A stretch of DNA of 5,466 nucleotides from Planctomycetia bacterium (GTDB lineage: Bacteria; Planctomycetota; Phycisphaerae; Phycisphaerales; SM1A02), in assembly GCA_009936695.1 (NCBI GenBank), contig JAACEA010000213.1, positions 1 to 5,466 of the forward strand, in the 5' to 3' direction. Every line of letters begins with the position of its first letter. The first letter of the stretch is position 1. Under the pieces are notes generated by a model. The model saw only the letters and a list, made by a program, of their open reading frames with translations, was not told the DNA's origin and made no database searches. Of the stretch, positions 1 through 5,466 are shown piece after piece. The position numbers and the translations under genes are program-made.

Positions 1-102
1 AAACCCTGACGGGTTAGTAATTTGTTGGGATCGGGTCGTTTTCGGACCTCGCCGCCGGCAGACGCCGATCTCGGGGACGCGGGATGGAACGTCCGGCTCC
101 GC

Positions 103-108
103 TACAAT
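103..108 (+). promoter_or_regulatory. Possible -10 box (TACAAT) upstream of lpdA
   Basis: TACAAT differs by one base from the sigma-70 consensus TATAAT and stands out in a very GC-rich leader. It lies 86 bases before the lpdA start codon, which would give a 5' leader of about 80 bases. No convincing TTGACA-like -35 box sits 16-18 bases upstream (the bases there are GC-rich), and there is no extended TGn motif. It is therefore a candidate only. Confidence 0.3.
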
Positions 109-184
109 GCCCGACCTCATTCGACGCAGGACGCCGCTTCGGCTCGGATCGCGCATCGATCCCGGCGCCGGACGGCCGGACATC

Positions 185-190
185 AAGGGA
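185..190 (+). promoter_or_regulatory. Ribosome binding site of lpdA (AAGGGA)
   Basis: The purine-rich AAGGGA ends four bases before the ATG at 195. It supports that ATG as the true lpdA start over the in-frame ATG at 84, whose 37 extra codons encode a low-complexity Arg/Pro/Ser stretch with no resemblance to this family. Confidence 0.65.
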
Positions 191-194
191 CACC

Positions 195-1676
195 ATGGCC
201 GACTCCAAGCATTACGACCTCATCGTCATCGGTTCCGGACCCGGCGGATACGTCGCCGCGATCCGCGCCGGCCAGCTCGGGCTGAAGACCGCGTGCATCG
301 AACGTGGCAAGCTCGGAGGCGTCTGCCTCAACTGGGGCTGCATCCCGACCAAGGCGCTGCTGCACAACGCGGAGCTCTATCAGGAGGCGATCACCCACGG
401 CTCCGACTGGGGCCTGGAGATCGATCCGAAGAACGTGAAGGTCGACTGGGACAAGATCATCGGCCGGAGCCGGAAGATCACCGGGACCCTCAACAACGGC
501 GTCGGCTACCTGCTCAAGAAGAACAAGGTCGACCACTACGAAGGTCACGCCCGCATCCTGAAGGGCGCGACCGGCGGCACGCCGTGCGAGGTCGAAGTGC
601 TCGCGGCCGACGACGACTACTACCACGGCGGTGGCGGCAAGTCCGAAGGGAAGATCACCGCGGATCGCGTGCTGATCGCGACCGGCGCCTCCCCGCGACA
701 GCTCCCCTTCGCCAAGAGCGACGGCAAGACGGTCTTCACCAGCTACGAACTGCTCACCATCGACCACTGTCCGAAGTCCATGATCGCGGTCGGTTCCGGC
801 GCGATCGGCATGGAATTCGCCTACTTCATGAACGCGTTCGGTTGCGAGGTCACGGTCGTCGAGATGATGGACCGGATCCTGCCCGTCGAGGACGACGACG
901 TGTCGAAGGTCGCGAAGAAGGCCTTCGAGAAGCAGGGGATCAAGTTCAAGACCGGCGCGACGGTTCAGGACATCAAGTCCGGCAAGGGCGGCGCGAAGGT
1001 GACCATCGCGGATGCGAAGGATCCGTCGAAGACCGAGGTCCTCGACGCGGAGGTCGTGCTGGTCGCGATCGGCGTCAAGGGACGATACGACGGGCTCTTC
1101 GACGAATCGCTGGGAATCAAGGTCGAGCGCGACCACATCGTGACCGACGCGAAGACGTCGGACGATCCGACCTACCAGACCAGCGTGCCCGGGATCCACG
1201 CGATCGGCGACATCATCGGGGCCCCCTGGCTCGCCCACGTGTCCAGCGAGGAGGGCGTGATCGCGGTCGAGAAGATGGCGGGCCACAAGCCCGTCGCCAT
1301 CGACTACGACGGCATTCCCGGCTGCACGTACACCAATCCGCAGATCGCCTCGGTCGGCTTGACCGAGCGAGCCTGCAAGGAGCAGGGCATCAAGTACAAG
1401 ACCGGCTCCTACCAGTTGAAGGCGCACGGCAAGGCGATCGCCACCGGTCATACCGAAGGCCTCGTGAAGGTGATCACCAGCGAGCCCTACGGCGAGATCA
1501 TCGGTTGTCACATCATCGGCGCGGACGCCAGTGAACTCATCGCGGAGATGGGTCTCGCCAAGCGGCTCGAAGCCACGGCGGAGGACATCATCTCGACGAT
1601 CCACGCCCATCCGACGATGGCGGAGTCGATGCACGAAGCGGTGCTCGCCACCGAAGGTCGCGCGATCCACGCCTGA
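195..1676 (+). CDS. lpdA: Dihydrolipoyl dehydrogenase (E3)
   Basis: FAD-dependent disulfide oxidoreductase of 493 residues that reoxidises dihydrolipoyl groups with NAD+ in cytoplasmic 2-oxoacid dehydrogenase or glycine cleavage complexes. Visible landmarks in order are: the N-terminal FAD dinucleotide fold GSGPGGY (13-19); the redox disulfide GGVCLNWGCIPTK with Cys44 and Cys49; ATGASPRQLP (162-171); the NAD-binding fold GSGAIGMEF (200-208) followed by the acidic strand-end residue in VVEMMDR; the second FAD motif HAIGDIIG with Asp339; and the C-terminal dimerisation domain with the catalytic His472 and Glu477 in HAHPTMAES. All key residues are intact. It is slightly longer than the usual 460-480 residues because of loops around 120-152, including an Asp/Tyr/Gly-rich stretch. 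The ATG at 195 is chosen because the FAD motif follows within 12 residues and an RBS precedes it. No E1, E2 or glycine-cleavage gene is visible, so its complex cannot be named. The lipoamide role is inferred from family likeness; mercuric and glutathione reductase relatives fit less well. Confidence 0.97.
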   Translation: MADSKHYDLIVIGSGPGGYVAAIRAGQLGLKTACIERGKLGGVCLNWGCIPTKALLHNAELYQEAITHGSDWGLEIDPKNVKVDWDKIIGRSRKITGTLNNGVGYLLKKNKVDHYEGHARILKGATGGTPCEVEVLAADDDYYHGGGGKSEGKITADRVLIATGASPRQLPFAKSDGKTVFTSYELLTIDHCPKSMIAVGSGAIGMEFAYFMNAFGCEVTVVEMMDRILPVEDDDVSKVAKKAFEKQGIKFKTGATVQDIKSGKGGAKVTIADAKDPSKTEVLDAEVVLVAIGVKGRYDGLFDESLGIKVERDHIVTDAKTSDDPTYQTSVPGIHAIGDIIGAPWLAHVSSEEGVIAVEKMAGHKPVAIDYDGIPGCTYTNPQIASVGLTERACKEQGIKYKTGSYQLKAHGKAIATGHTEGLVKVITSEPYGEIIGCHIIGADASELIAEMGLAKRLEATAEDIISTIHAHPTMAESMHEAVLATEGRAIHA

Positions 1677-1700
1677 GCGCACCGACCGAGGAATCAGCAG

Positions 1701-1729
1701 ACGGGCCGGCGCCGTGCGCCGGCCCGTTT
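1701..1729. terminator. Hairpin terminator shared by convergent lpdA and FAH genes
   Basis: A perfect 11-base inverted repeat (arms 1701-1711 and 1717-1727, ACGGGCCGGCG and its complement) surrounds a 5-base loop CCGTG. On the plus strand it is followed by TTTC, a short U-tract 25 bases after the lpdA stop. On the minus strand the FAH stop codon (1731-1729) abuts the hairpin directly, but no U-tract follows. Its position between two converging stops makes a terminator role likely: better supported for lpdA, and possibly bidirectional. Confidence 0.75.
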
Positions 1730-2916
1730 CATGCGCGGGGATCGTCGAGGAGATCCGCGAGTCCGTCGACCCAGCGTGGACAGTCCTCCACGGCCCGCAC
1801 GATGTTCTCGAGGCGGCCGAGGCGCGGACTCGAGATCCGCACTCGATCGCCGAGGCGATGGGTGAATCCGTCGCCGGGGACCGTGGTCCCGTCGGACCGC
1901 GGACGATCCCGGGTCGGGGCGAACATGGTCCCGAGGTAGAGGGCGACGCCGTCGGGCCAGTCGTGTCCATCGAAGAGCTGGGCTGCGAGATCCAGGGGAT
2001 CTCGACTGATCCTCGCCATCGAGCAGTCCTCGCGAAGGGTGAAACGATCCTCGGCACCCTCCACCTCCAGCGTCACGGTCTCGTCGCGGACCGCGTCGAG
2101 ATCGAAGTCGCCGCCGAGGTGTCGGTCGAAGAGTCGGATGAAGGGGCCGATGGCGGCGCTGCCGCGGTTGTCCTTCGCACGACCCAGCAGCAGGGCGCTG
2201 CGGCCCTCCCAGTCCCGGAGGTTCACGTCGTTGCCCAGGGTCGCGCCGACCACCCGCCCATCCGGGGCGCAGGCGAGGACCACTTCGGGTTCGGGGTTGT
2301 TCCAGACGCTGTCCGACCGGATCCCGACGGGCGCGCCGGTGCCCACCGCCGACATCGGGCTGGCCTTGGTGAAGATCTCCGCATCCGGGCCGAGGCCCAC
2401 TTCGAGGTACGGACTCCACCGGCCCGCGGCGATCATCGCGTCTCGGAAGCGAAGCGCTTCGGGGGAACCGGGGCGGAGCGTCGCGACGTCATCACCGATC
2501 GAATCGAGAATCCGGGTGCGGACCGACGCGGCGAGCGACGCATCTCCGTGCGTGGCCTCCTCGATCACCCGTTCGAGCATGCTCTCGATGAAGGTCACCC
2601 CGGCCGCCTTGATCGGCTGGAGATCCACCGGGGCGAGCAGGTGCGGTTTCGACCGGTCGCCGATCGATTCGAGCGCGTCCGAGAGTCGGATCGACGAGGT
2701 GGTGTCCGCCGAAGCCGATCGAACAACGTCCGCGGGATCGGGCTTGCGGAGCACGTGGGCGACGGTCCGTTCCTGCAGTTCGACCAGCGTGTCGCCGGCC
2801 ACGCCGACCGGGATGCCGCGGCCGCGATTCGGACACCAGCATCGGCCGACGAGGACTCCGGGGTCGCCCGCGGGCAATGGGTCGGCGATGGACGTCTGGG
2901 ACGACCGGTCAGTCAC
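1729..2916 (-). CDS. Fumarylacetoacetate hydrolase (FAH) family protein, AraD1-like
   Basis: A 395-residue enzyme of the metal-dependent FAH superfamily. The C-terminal half carries the fold's signature: SPMSAVGTGAPVGIR (186-200), the metal-ligand pair NNPEPEVVL with Glu209 and Glu211, then GATLGNDVNLRD with Asp230, AKDN with Lys249, and the closing GDRVRISSPRLGRLEN (356-371). The wording, especially the NNPEPE, LGNDVNLRD and GRSALLLGRAKDN stretches, recalls the branch that includes L-2-keto-3-deoxyarabonate dehydratase (AraD1). The substrate is inferred from memory of the family; a hydrolase, decarboxylase or isomerase role is possible. The GTG at 2916 is chosen because it overlaps the upstream ricT stop (GTGACTGA, 8 shared bases) and leaves only about 20 residues before the conserved GVLVGRCWCP start. 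A TTG at 2877 is an alternative. The frame stays open to 3171, but that part lies antisense-frame inside ricT and is low-complexity. There is no clear Shine-Dalgarno, which fits translational coupling. No sugar-acid pathway partners are visible. Confidence 0.88.
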   Translation of the reverse strand: MTDRSSQTSIADPLPAGDPGVLVGRCWCPNRGRGIPVGVAGDTLVELQERTVAHVLRKPDPADVVRSASADTTSSIRLSDALESIGDRSKPHLLAPVDLQPIKAAGVTFIESMLERVIEEATHGDASLAASVRTRILDSIGDDVATLRPGSPEALRFRDAMIAAGRWSPYLEVGLGPDAEIFTKASPMSAVGTGAPVGIRSDSVWNNPEPEVVLACAPDGRVVGATLGNDVNLRDWEGRSALLLGRAKDNRGSAAIGPFIRLFDRHLGGDFDLDAVRDETVTLEVEGAEDRFTLREDCSMARISRDPLDLAAQLFDGHDWPDGVALYLGTMFAPTRDRPRSDGTTVPGDGFTHRLGDRVRISSPRLGRLENIVRAVEDCPRWVDGLADLLDDPRA

Positions 2917-4339
2917 CGCTGCCGCCGCCACCGGATTGCCCGTCACCGCCGCTCTGGCCGCCACTTCGACGTCGACGGCGTCGACGTCGCTTCTTTGGTG
3001 CACCGCCGCCGCCGCCGCCGTCGCCGCCGTCACCGGCTTCAACGCCCGGCGTGGACCGTGGGGCGCCGTCCCCCGGGGTTCCGGGGGCACCGCCGGGCGC
3101 CGCGGCCTCGCCGCCGTCGCCCGACTTTCGACGTCGGCGTCGACGACGCTTCTTCTTCGGTCCCGCGCCATCGCCCTCGCCCGCCGTCGGGTCGCCGATC
3201 TGGGGTCGCGGCGCGGTCGCGGTGCCTTCTTCGTTCTCCGAGATCGCCTTGTGTTCGGCCTGTCGATCGGACTTCGACTTGCGTCGACGTCGCTTCCGCT
3301 TCTTGTCGTCGGTCTGCTCCGCGACGTCGGTGCCGCCGAGCCCGCGGAACGGATCCGGTTCCGGCGCCTTCACGGGGCAGTCGTCCGGATCACAGAGATC
3401 CTCGACCGGAACCGCGATCTCGCGGCCGTCCTCCTCCAGCCGTACCAGGACCAGCTGCACGAGGATCTTGCTGTCGAGCACGATGCCCGGGCCTTCCGGG
3501 GTGCCGACGCGGGTCTTCCGGTGCGGGAGTCGTTTCTTCAGATCGTCGTAGGTCTCGTCCTCGTACCGGAGGCAGCACATCAGTCGTCCGCATCGACCGG
3601 AGATCTTCAGGGGATCGAGCGTCGCCTTCTGGACCTTGGCGGATCGCATCGAGACCGGCTTGAGGACCTTCAGGAAGTTCTTGCAGCAGCAGTGCTGGCC
3701 GCACTTCTCGTAGTCGGCGACCAGTCGCGCCTCGTCCCGGCCACCGACCTGCCGCATCTCGATCCGGGTTCCGAATTCCGTGGCGAGGTCCTTGAGCAGG
3801 AGTCGGAAGTCGACTCGGTCCTCGCTCATGTAGTAGACCGAAAGCTGTTCCTCGCCGAGGATCGGTTCGACGTCCACGACCTGCATGTCGAGGGCGTGTT
3901 CCTCGACCATCCGCTTGACGGTCTTGACCTTCTCCAGCGCGGTCGACTTGATCGCGGACCAGTCGTTGAGGTCCTCGATCGTCGCCACTCGCAGGATGCG
4001 TCCGTCGGTGCGGAACGGGTAGTCCTTGCCGCCCGAGGCCTTGATGTAGTCGAGCATCTCCGACCTCGAGACCGCCTTGCCGCAGCCGGCGTTCGGGCAG
4101 GTGGTGGTCAGCATCTCGACCAGCTCGGTCCCCCGGTGGGTCTTCGCCACCAGTTTCGAGCCGCAGCCGGGCTTGGCATCCCCCGAGTAGGGATACTCCG
4201 CGACGCGCCGCATCGCCCCCACCCGGACCACGATGGTGGAAGGTGACTCGAGGCGGGCGTACTGCTCTGCATCGGACATCGCGTCCCGGCGGGCGGGATC
4301 GGCGTCCTCTTCAAAGACGGGCAGGGGAAAGATGGACAT
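2909..4339 (-). CDS. ricT: PSP1 domain-containing RicT/YaaT-like protein with Arg-rich tail
   Basis: A 476-residue protein whose core (about 30-320) matches the PSP1/RicT family: KLVAKTHRGTELVE (62-75), ILRVATIEDL, VYYMSEDRVDFRLLLKDLA (168-186), TRIEMRQVGGRDEARL and the two cysteine motifs KCGQHCCCKNFL (Cys213, 217, 218, 219) and ISGRCGRLMCCLRYE (Cys250, 255, 256). In Bacillus, RicT works with RicA and RicF in an Fe-S complex that assists RNase Y-dependent mRNA maturation; the role here is inferred from homology. Oddities: an N-terminal segment with three further cysteines (59, 81, 86), and a roughly 150-residue tail of Gly/Pro/acidic spacers and three Lys/Arg blocks, absent from typical proteins of about 275 residues. 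The ATG at 4339 lacks a clear RBS; Met21 (ATG at 4279, preceded by GGGACGCG) is an alternative. The end overlaps the FAH start by 8 bases, and der lies 223 bases upstream on the same strand. Confidence 0.92.
   Translation of the reverse strand: MSIFPLPVFEEDADPARRDAMSDAEQYARLESPSTIVVRVGAMRRVAEYPYSGDAKPGCGSKLVAKTHRGTELVEMLTTTCPNAGCGKAVSRSEMLDYIKASGGKDYPFRTDGRILRVATIEDLNDWSAIKSTALEKVKTVKRMVEEHALDMQVVDVEPILGEEQLSVYYMSEDRVDFRLLLKDLATEFGTRIEMRQVGGRDEARLVADYEKCGQHCCCKNFLKVLKPVSMRSAKVQKATLDPLKISGRCGRLMCCLRYEDETYDDLKKRLPHRKTRVGTPEGPGIVLDSKILVQLVLVRLEEDGREIAVPVEDLCDPDDCPVKAPEPDPFRGLGGTDVAEQTDDKKRKRRRRKSKSDRQAEHKAISENEEGTATAPRPQIGDPTAGEGDGAGPKKKRRRRRRRKSGDGGEAAAPGGAPGTPGDGAPRSTPGVEAGDGGDGGGGGGAPKKRRRRRRRRSGGQSGGDGQSGGGGSGD
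2967..2989. repeat. 23-bp palindrome in the last Arg block of ricT
   Basis: Arms 2967-2977 (CGACGTCGACG) and 2979-2989 are perfect inverted repeats around a single central base. It arises from alternating CGA and CGT arginine codons. As RNA it could form about 9 pairs with a 5-base loop, roughly 50 bases upstream of the FAH GTG start. A regulatory role is speculative. Confidence 0.6.
3003..3020. repeat. (CCG)6 trinucleotide microsatellite coding for glycines
   Basis: Six uninterrupted CCG units on the plus strand correspond to a glycine run before the last Lys/Arg block of ricT on the minus strand. Slippage here would change tail length in steps of one residue without shifting the frame. Confidence 0.7.
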
Positions 4340-4360
4340 GGTGAACGCGTCTCGAAAGTT

Positions 4361-4390
4361 GATACATCCACCACCCCGACGGCTTCGGAA
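4361..4390 (-). promoter_or_regulatory. Weak candidate promoter upstream of ricT
   Basis: On the minus strand a TTCCGA (4390-4385) and a TGTATC (4366-4361) are separated by 18 bases, and the second lies 21 bases before the ricT ATG. Both hexamers match the consensus poorly. They are noted mainly because the 223-base der-ricT gap is long enough to hold a separate promoter and this is its least GC-rich part. Confidence 0.18.
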
Positions 4391-4425
4391 CGAGTCGTCG
4401 TACTTCGGTCTGGGGTCGGGGATGT

Positions 4426-4464
4426 CGTCGAGCGGGGTTTTCGGCCCCGAAACGCCGCTCGACG
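4426..4464. other. Inverted repeat / stem-loop in the der-ricT gap
   Basis: Ten-base perfect arms (4426-4435 CGTCGAGCGG and 4455-4464) are followed inward by one mismatch and four more pairs (4437-4440 with 4450-4453), leaving a 9-base loop. It lies in the intergenic gap about 100 bases after the der stop and about 90 bases before the ricT start. No U-tract follows on either strand, so a classical intrinsic terminator is not supported. It could be an attenuator, an RNA-stability or processing element, or a protein-binding site. Confidence 0.6.
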
Positions 4465-4562
4465 GGCGGATCGGGTGGTAACGCGTTCGAACCTCGATCG
4501 TACCGGATGAGGGCGGCCGATGCCCCTTCCATCTCCCGAACTCCTGACGGATCGATCGGCGA

Positions 4563-5465
4563 TCAGATGACGTCGTCGCCTTCGGCGGGGAGGTCGACGA
4601 TCTCGAGGCCGTCGCCCTCGTGTTCGGCCTTCTTGCCTTCCCGGTGCGCCCCGCCCTTCAGTTCGGACAGGCCGAGGCGTCGGCGCTCGCTGAAGATCAG
4701 TCGGATCGGCACCTCGCTGTACGGCAGCTCCTCGTGGAGGCGGTTCAGGATGTACCGCTCGTACCCACCCTTGAAGAGGTCGGGCTTGTTCACCACCAGC
4801 ACGATCGTGGGCGGATGGACCGCGACCTGGCTGACGTAGAGGATCTTGGCCCGGGTGCCGAGTCGCGAACTGGGGCCGCGACGATCGAGGATCTCCTTGA
4901 ACACCGCGTTGAGCCGCCCGGTCGATTCCCGGTGGCTCGCCTGCTCGAACAGGTTCAGCGCCATCCGCAGGGCCGGTCGGACGCCCTCGGCCTCGGTCGC
5001 GGTCATGCGGATGATGGGGGCGTAGGCCAGTCCCGGAAGTTCCTGCTCGAGATACTCGAGGTAGTCCTCGAGGACGAGATCCTCCTTGGTGAGATCCCAC
5101 TTGTTGAGGATGATCGCGACCGGCTTGAAGCGGTCCACGATCTCCTTCGCGAGCTTCTTCTCGACCTGGCTGATCGGTTCGGTCGCGTCGATCATCATGA
5201 AGACGACGTTCGCCCGGTCGATCGAATCGATGGTGCGCTGGTGCGAGTACGCCTCGATCTGGTCGGACCAGCTCTTCTTCTTCCGGATGCCCGCGGTGTC
5301 GATGACGGTCAGGCTCCGGGGGCCGATGTCCACCCGGACGTCGACCGCGTCGCGGGTGGTGCCGGCGATCTCGCTCGCGATCACCCGTTCGTCGCCTACC
5401 ATCGCGTTGACCAGCGTGCTCTTCCCCGCCTGCCTAGCCACCGTCCTCGCGTCCTGGCCAACCCC
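4563..5465 (-). CDS. der: GTPase Der (EngA), C-terminal part, cut by the window edge
   Basis: Ribosome-assembly GTPase that acts on the 50S subunit. Visible here are the second GTPase domain and the C-terminal KH-like domain. Numbering from the GTG at 5441: AGKSTLVN (5-12, end of the P-loop), AGTTRD (26-31, G2), DTAGIRKK (48-55, G3), NKWD (113-116, G4) and TATEAEGV (147-154, G5, with Thr where Ser is usual). The KH-like part PPTIVLVVNKPDLF (210-223) to VPIRLIFSERRR follows, then a roughly 37-residue charged tail ending at the TGA at 4563-4565. The first GTPase domain is not in the window. The frame stays open to the edge, but the residues just before AGKS read VARQ where GRPN is expected, so similarity stops at about 5430. 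This looks like an assembly or sequencing fault near a contig end, not a real start: the GTG at 5441 would lack half the protein. The next gene downstream is ricT. Confidence 0.93.
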   Translation of the reverse strand, partial: GVGQDARTVARQAGKSTLVNAMVGDERVIASEIAGTTRDAVDVRVDIGPRSLTVIDTAGIRKKKSWSDQIEAYSHQRTIDSIDRANVVFMMIDATEPISQVEKKLAKEIVDRFKPVAIILNKWDLTKEDLVLEDYLEYLEQELPGLAYAPIIRMTATEAEGVRPALRMALNLFEQASHRESTGRLNAVFKEILDRRGPSSRLGTRAKILYVSQVAVHPPTIVLVVNKPDLFKGGYERYILNRLHEELPYSEVPIRLIFSERRRLGLSELKGGAHREGKKAEHEGDGLEIVDLPAEGDDVI

Positions 5466-5466
5466 C

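Larger units (their letters stand above)
2963..3304 (-). repeat. Three Lys/Arg-block modules in the ricT tail
   Basis: Three related basic blocks lie in the C-terminal coding part of ricT: residues 346-356 (bases 3272-3304, KKRKRRRRKSK), 395-406 (3122-3157, three Lys, seven Arg, Lys, Ser) and 449-459 (2963-2995, two Lys, eight Arg, Ser). Gly/Pro/Glu/Asp-rich spacers separate them. The DNA under the first and third blocks shares an exact 16-base match (3281-3296 and 2978-2993), which suggests internal duplication or convergent use of CGA/CGT/CGC codons. Such blocks usually bind RNA or acidic surfaces; that function is inferred. Confidence 0.8.

Noticed and set aside
84..194. N-terminal extension of LpdA from the ATG at 84
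   Set aside because: The 37 extra residues do not resemble a targeting signal or lipoyl domain, and the ATG at 195 has a good RBS and the usual distance to the FAD motif.
183..2057. 624-codon open frame on the minus strand opposite lpdA
   Set aside because: It is antisense to a complete, motif-perfect lpdA, has a low-complexity Asp/Arg/Val/Leu composition and no recognisable domain. Long antisense frames are expected at this GC content.
3003..3045. CRISPR-like or tandem-repeat array from the repeated GCC/GTC triplets
   Set aside because: The triplets are simply Gly/Asp codons of the ricT tail; there is no repeat-spacer structure.
2917..3171. Extended N-terminus of the FAH protein (480 residues from an ATG-type start at 3171)
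   Set aside because: The extra 85 residues are read out of frame through the ricT tail, are Ala/Arg/Val-rich, and precede the family's normal N-terminus; the GTG at 2916 fits better.
1531..3663. 710-codon plus-strand frame starting inside lpdA
   Set aside because: It overlaps the real 3' end of lpdA and is antisense to the FAH gene and the ricT tail; no domain is visible and the Arg-rich composition is a GC artefact.
2039..4246. 735-codon open frame on the plus strand opposite the FAH gene and ricT
   Set aside because: Its translation is Ser/Arg/Ala/Leu-rich shadow sequence, while the opposite strand carries two proteins with clear family motifs.
4108..5100. 330-codon minus-strand frame across der and the start of ricT
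   Set aside because: It is an out-of-frame shadow of der; the der frame has all GTPase motifs and this one has none.

Overview
This window looks like an ordinary chromosomal stretch from a high-GC bacterium. The best guess is Planctomycetota, perhaps a Phycisphaerae-type lineage. That guess rests on overall protein character (a PSP1/RicT protein with a long Arg/Gly tail, weak Shine-Dalgarno use, very GC-rich codons) and not on any marker, so it is tentative. At the right edge a conserved gene loses its expected sequence abruptly, so the window may end at or near a contig end.

Layout from left to right. Bases 1-194 are a leader with no gene I can recognise; it holds a possible -10 box and a good ribosome binding site. 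Bases 195-1676 (+) encode a complete dihydrolipoyl dehydrogenase (E3, lpdA), with no E1 or E2 partner gene visible. Bases 1701-1729 hold a strong hairpin between two convergent genes, probably a shared terminator. Three genes then lie on the minus strand, read from right to left. They are a partial der/engA (second GTPase domain plus KH-like domain, cut by the window edge), a PSP1-domain RicT/YaaT-like protein with an unusual Arg-rich tail, and a fumarylacetoacetate-hydrolase (FAH) family enzyme resembling the AraD1 branch. The RicT stop and the FAH GTG start overlap (GTGACTGA), so these two are probably co-transcribed and translationally coupled. A 223-base gap separates der from ricT and contains a 10-bp-arm inverted repeat.

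Functionally the genes do not form one obvious pathway. LpdA belongs to central carbon metabolism (2-oxoacid dehydrogenase or glycine cleavage complexes). Der acts in 50S ribosome assembly. RicT homologues affect RNA processing in Bacillus. The FAH enzyme probably acts on a 2-keto-3-deoxy sugar acid or a similar substrate.

I found no convincing new system such as a defence island, mobile element, CRISPR array or RNA gene. The most interesting points are the three-module Arg-rich tail and extra cysteines of the RicT-like protein, its coupling to a metabolic enzyme, and the hairpin in the der-ricT gap.
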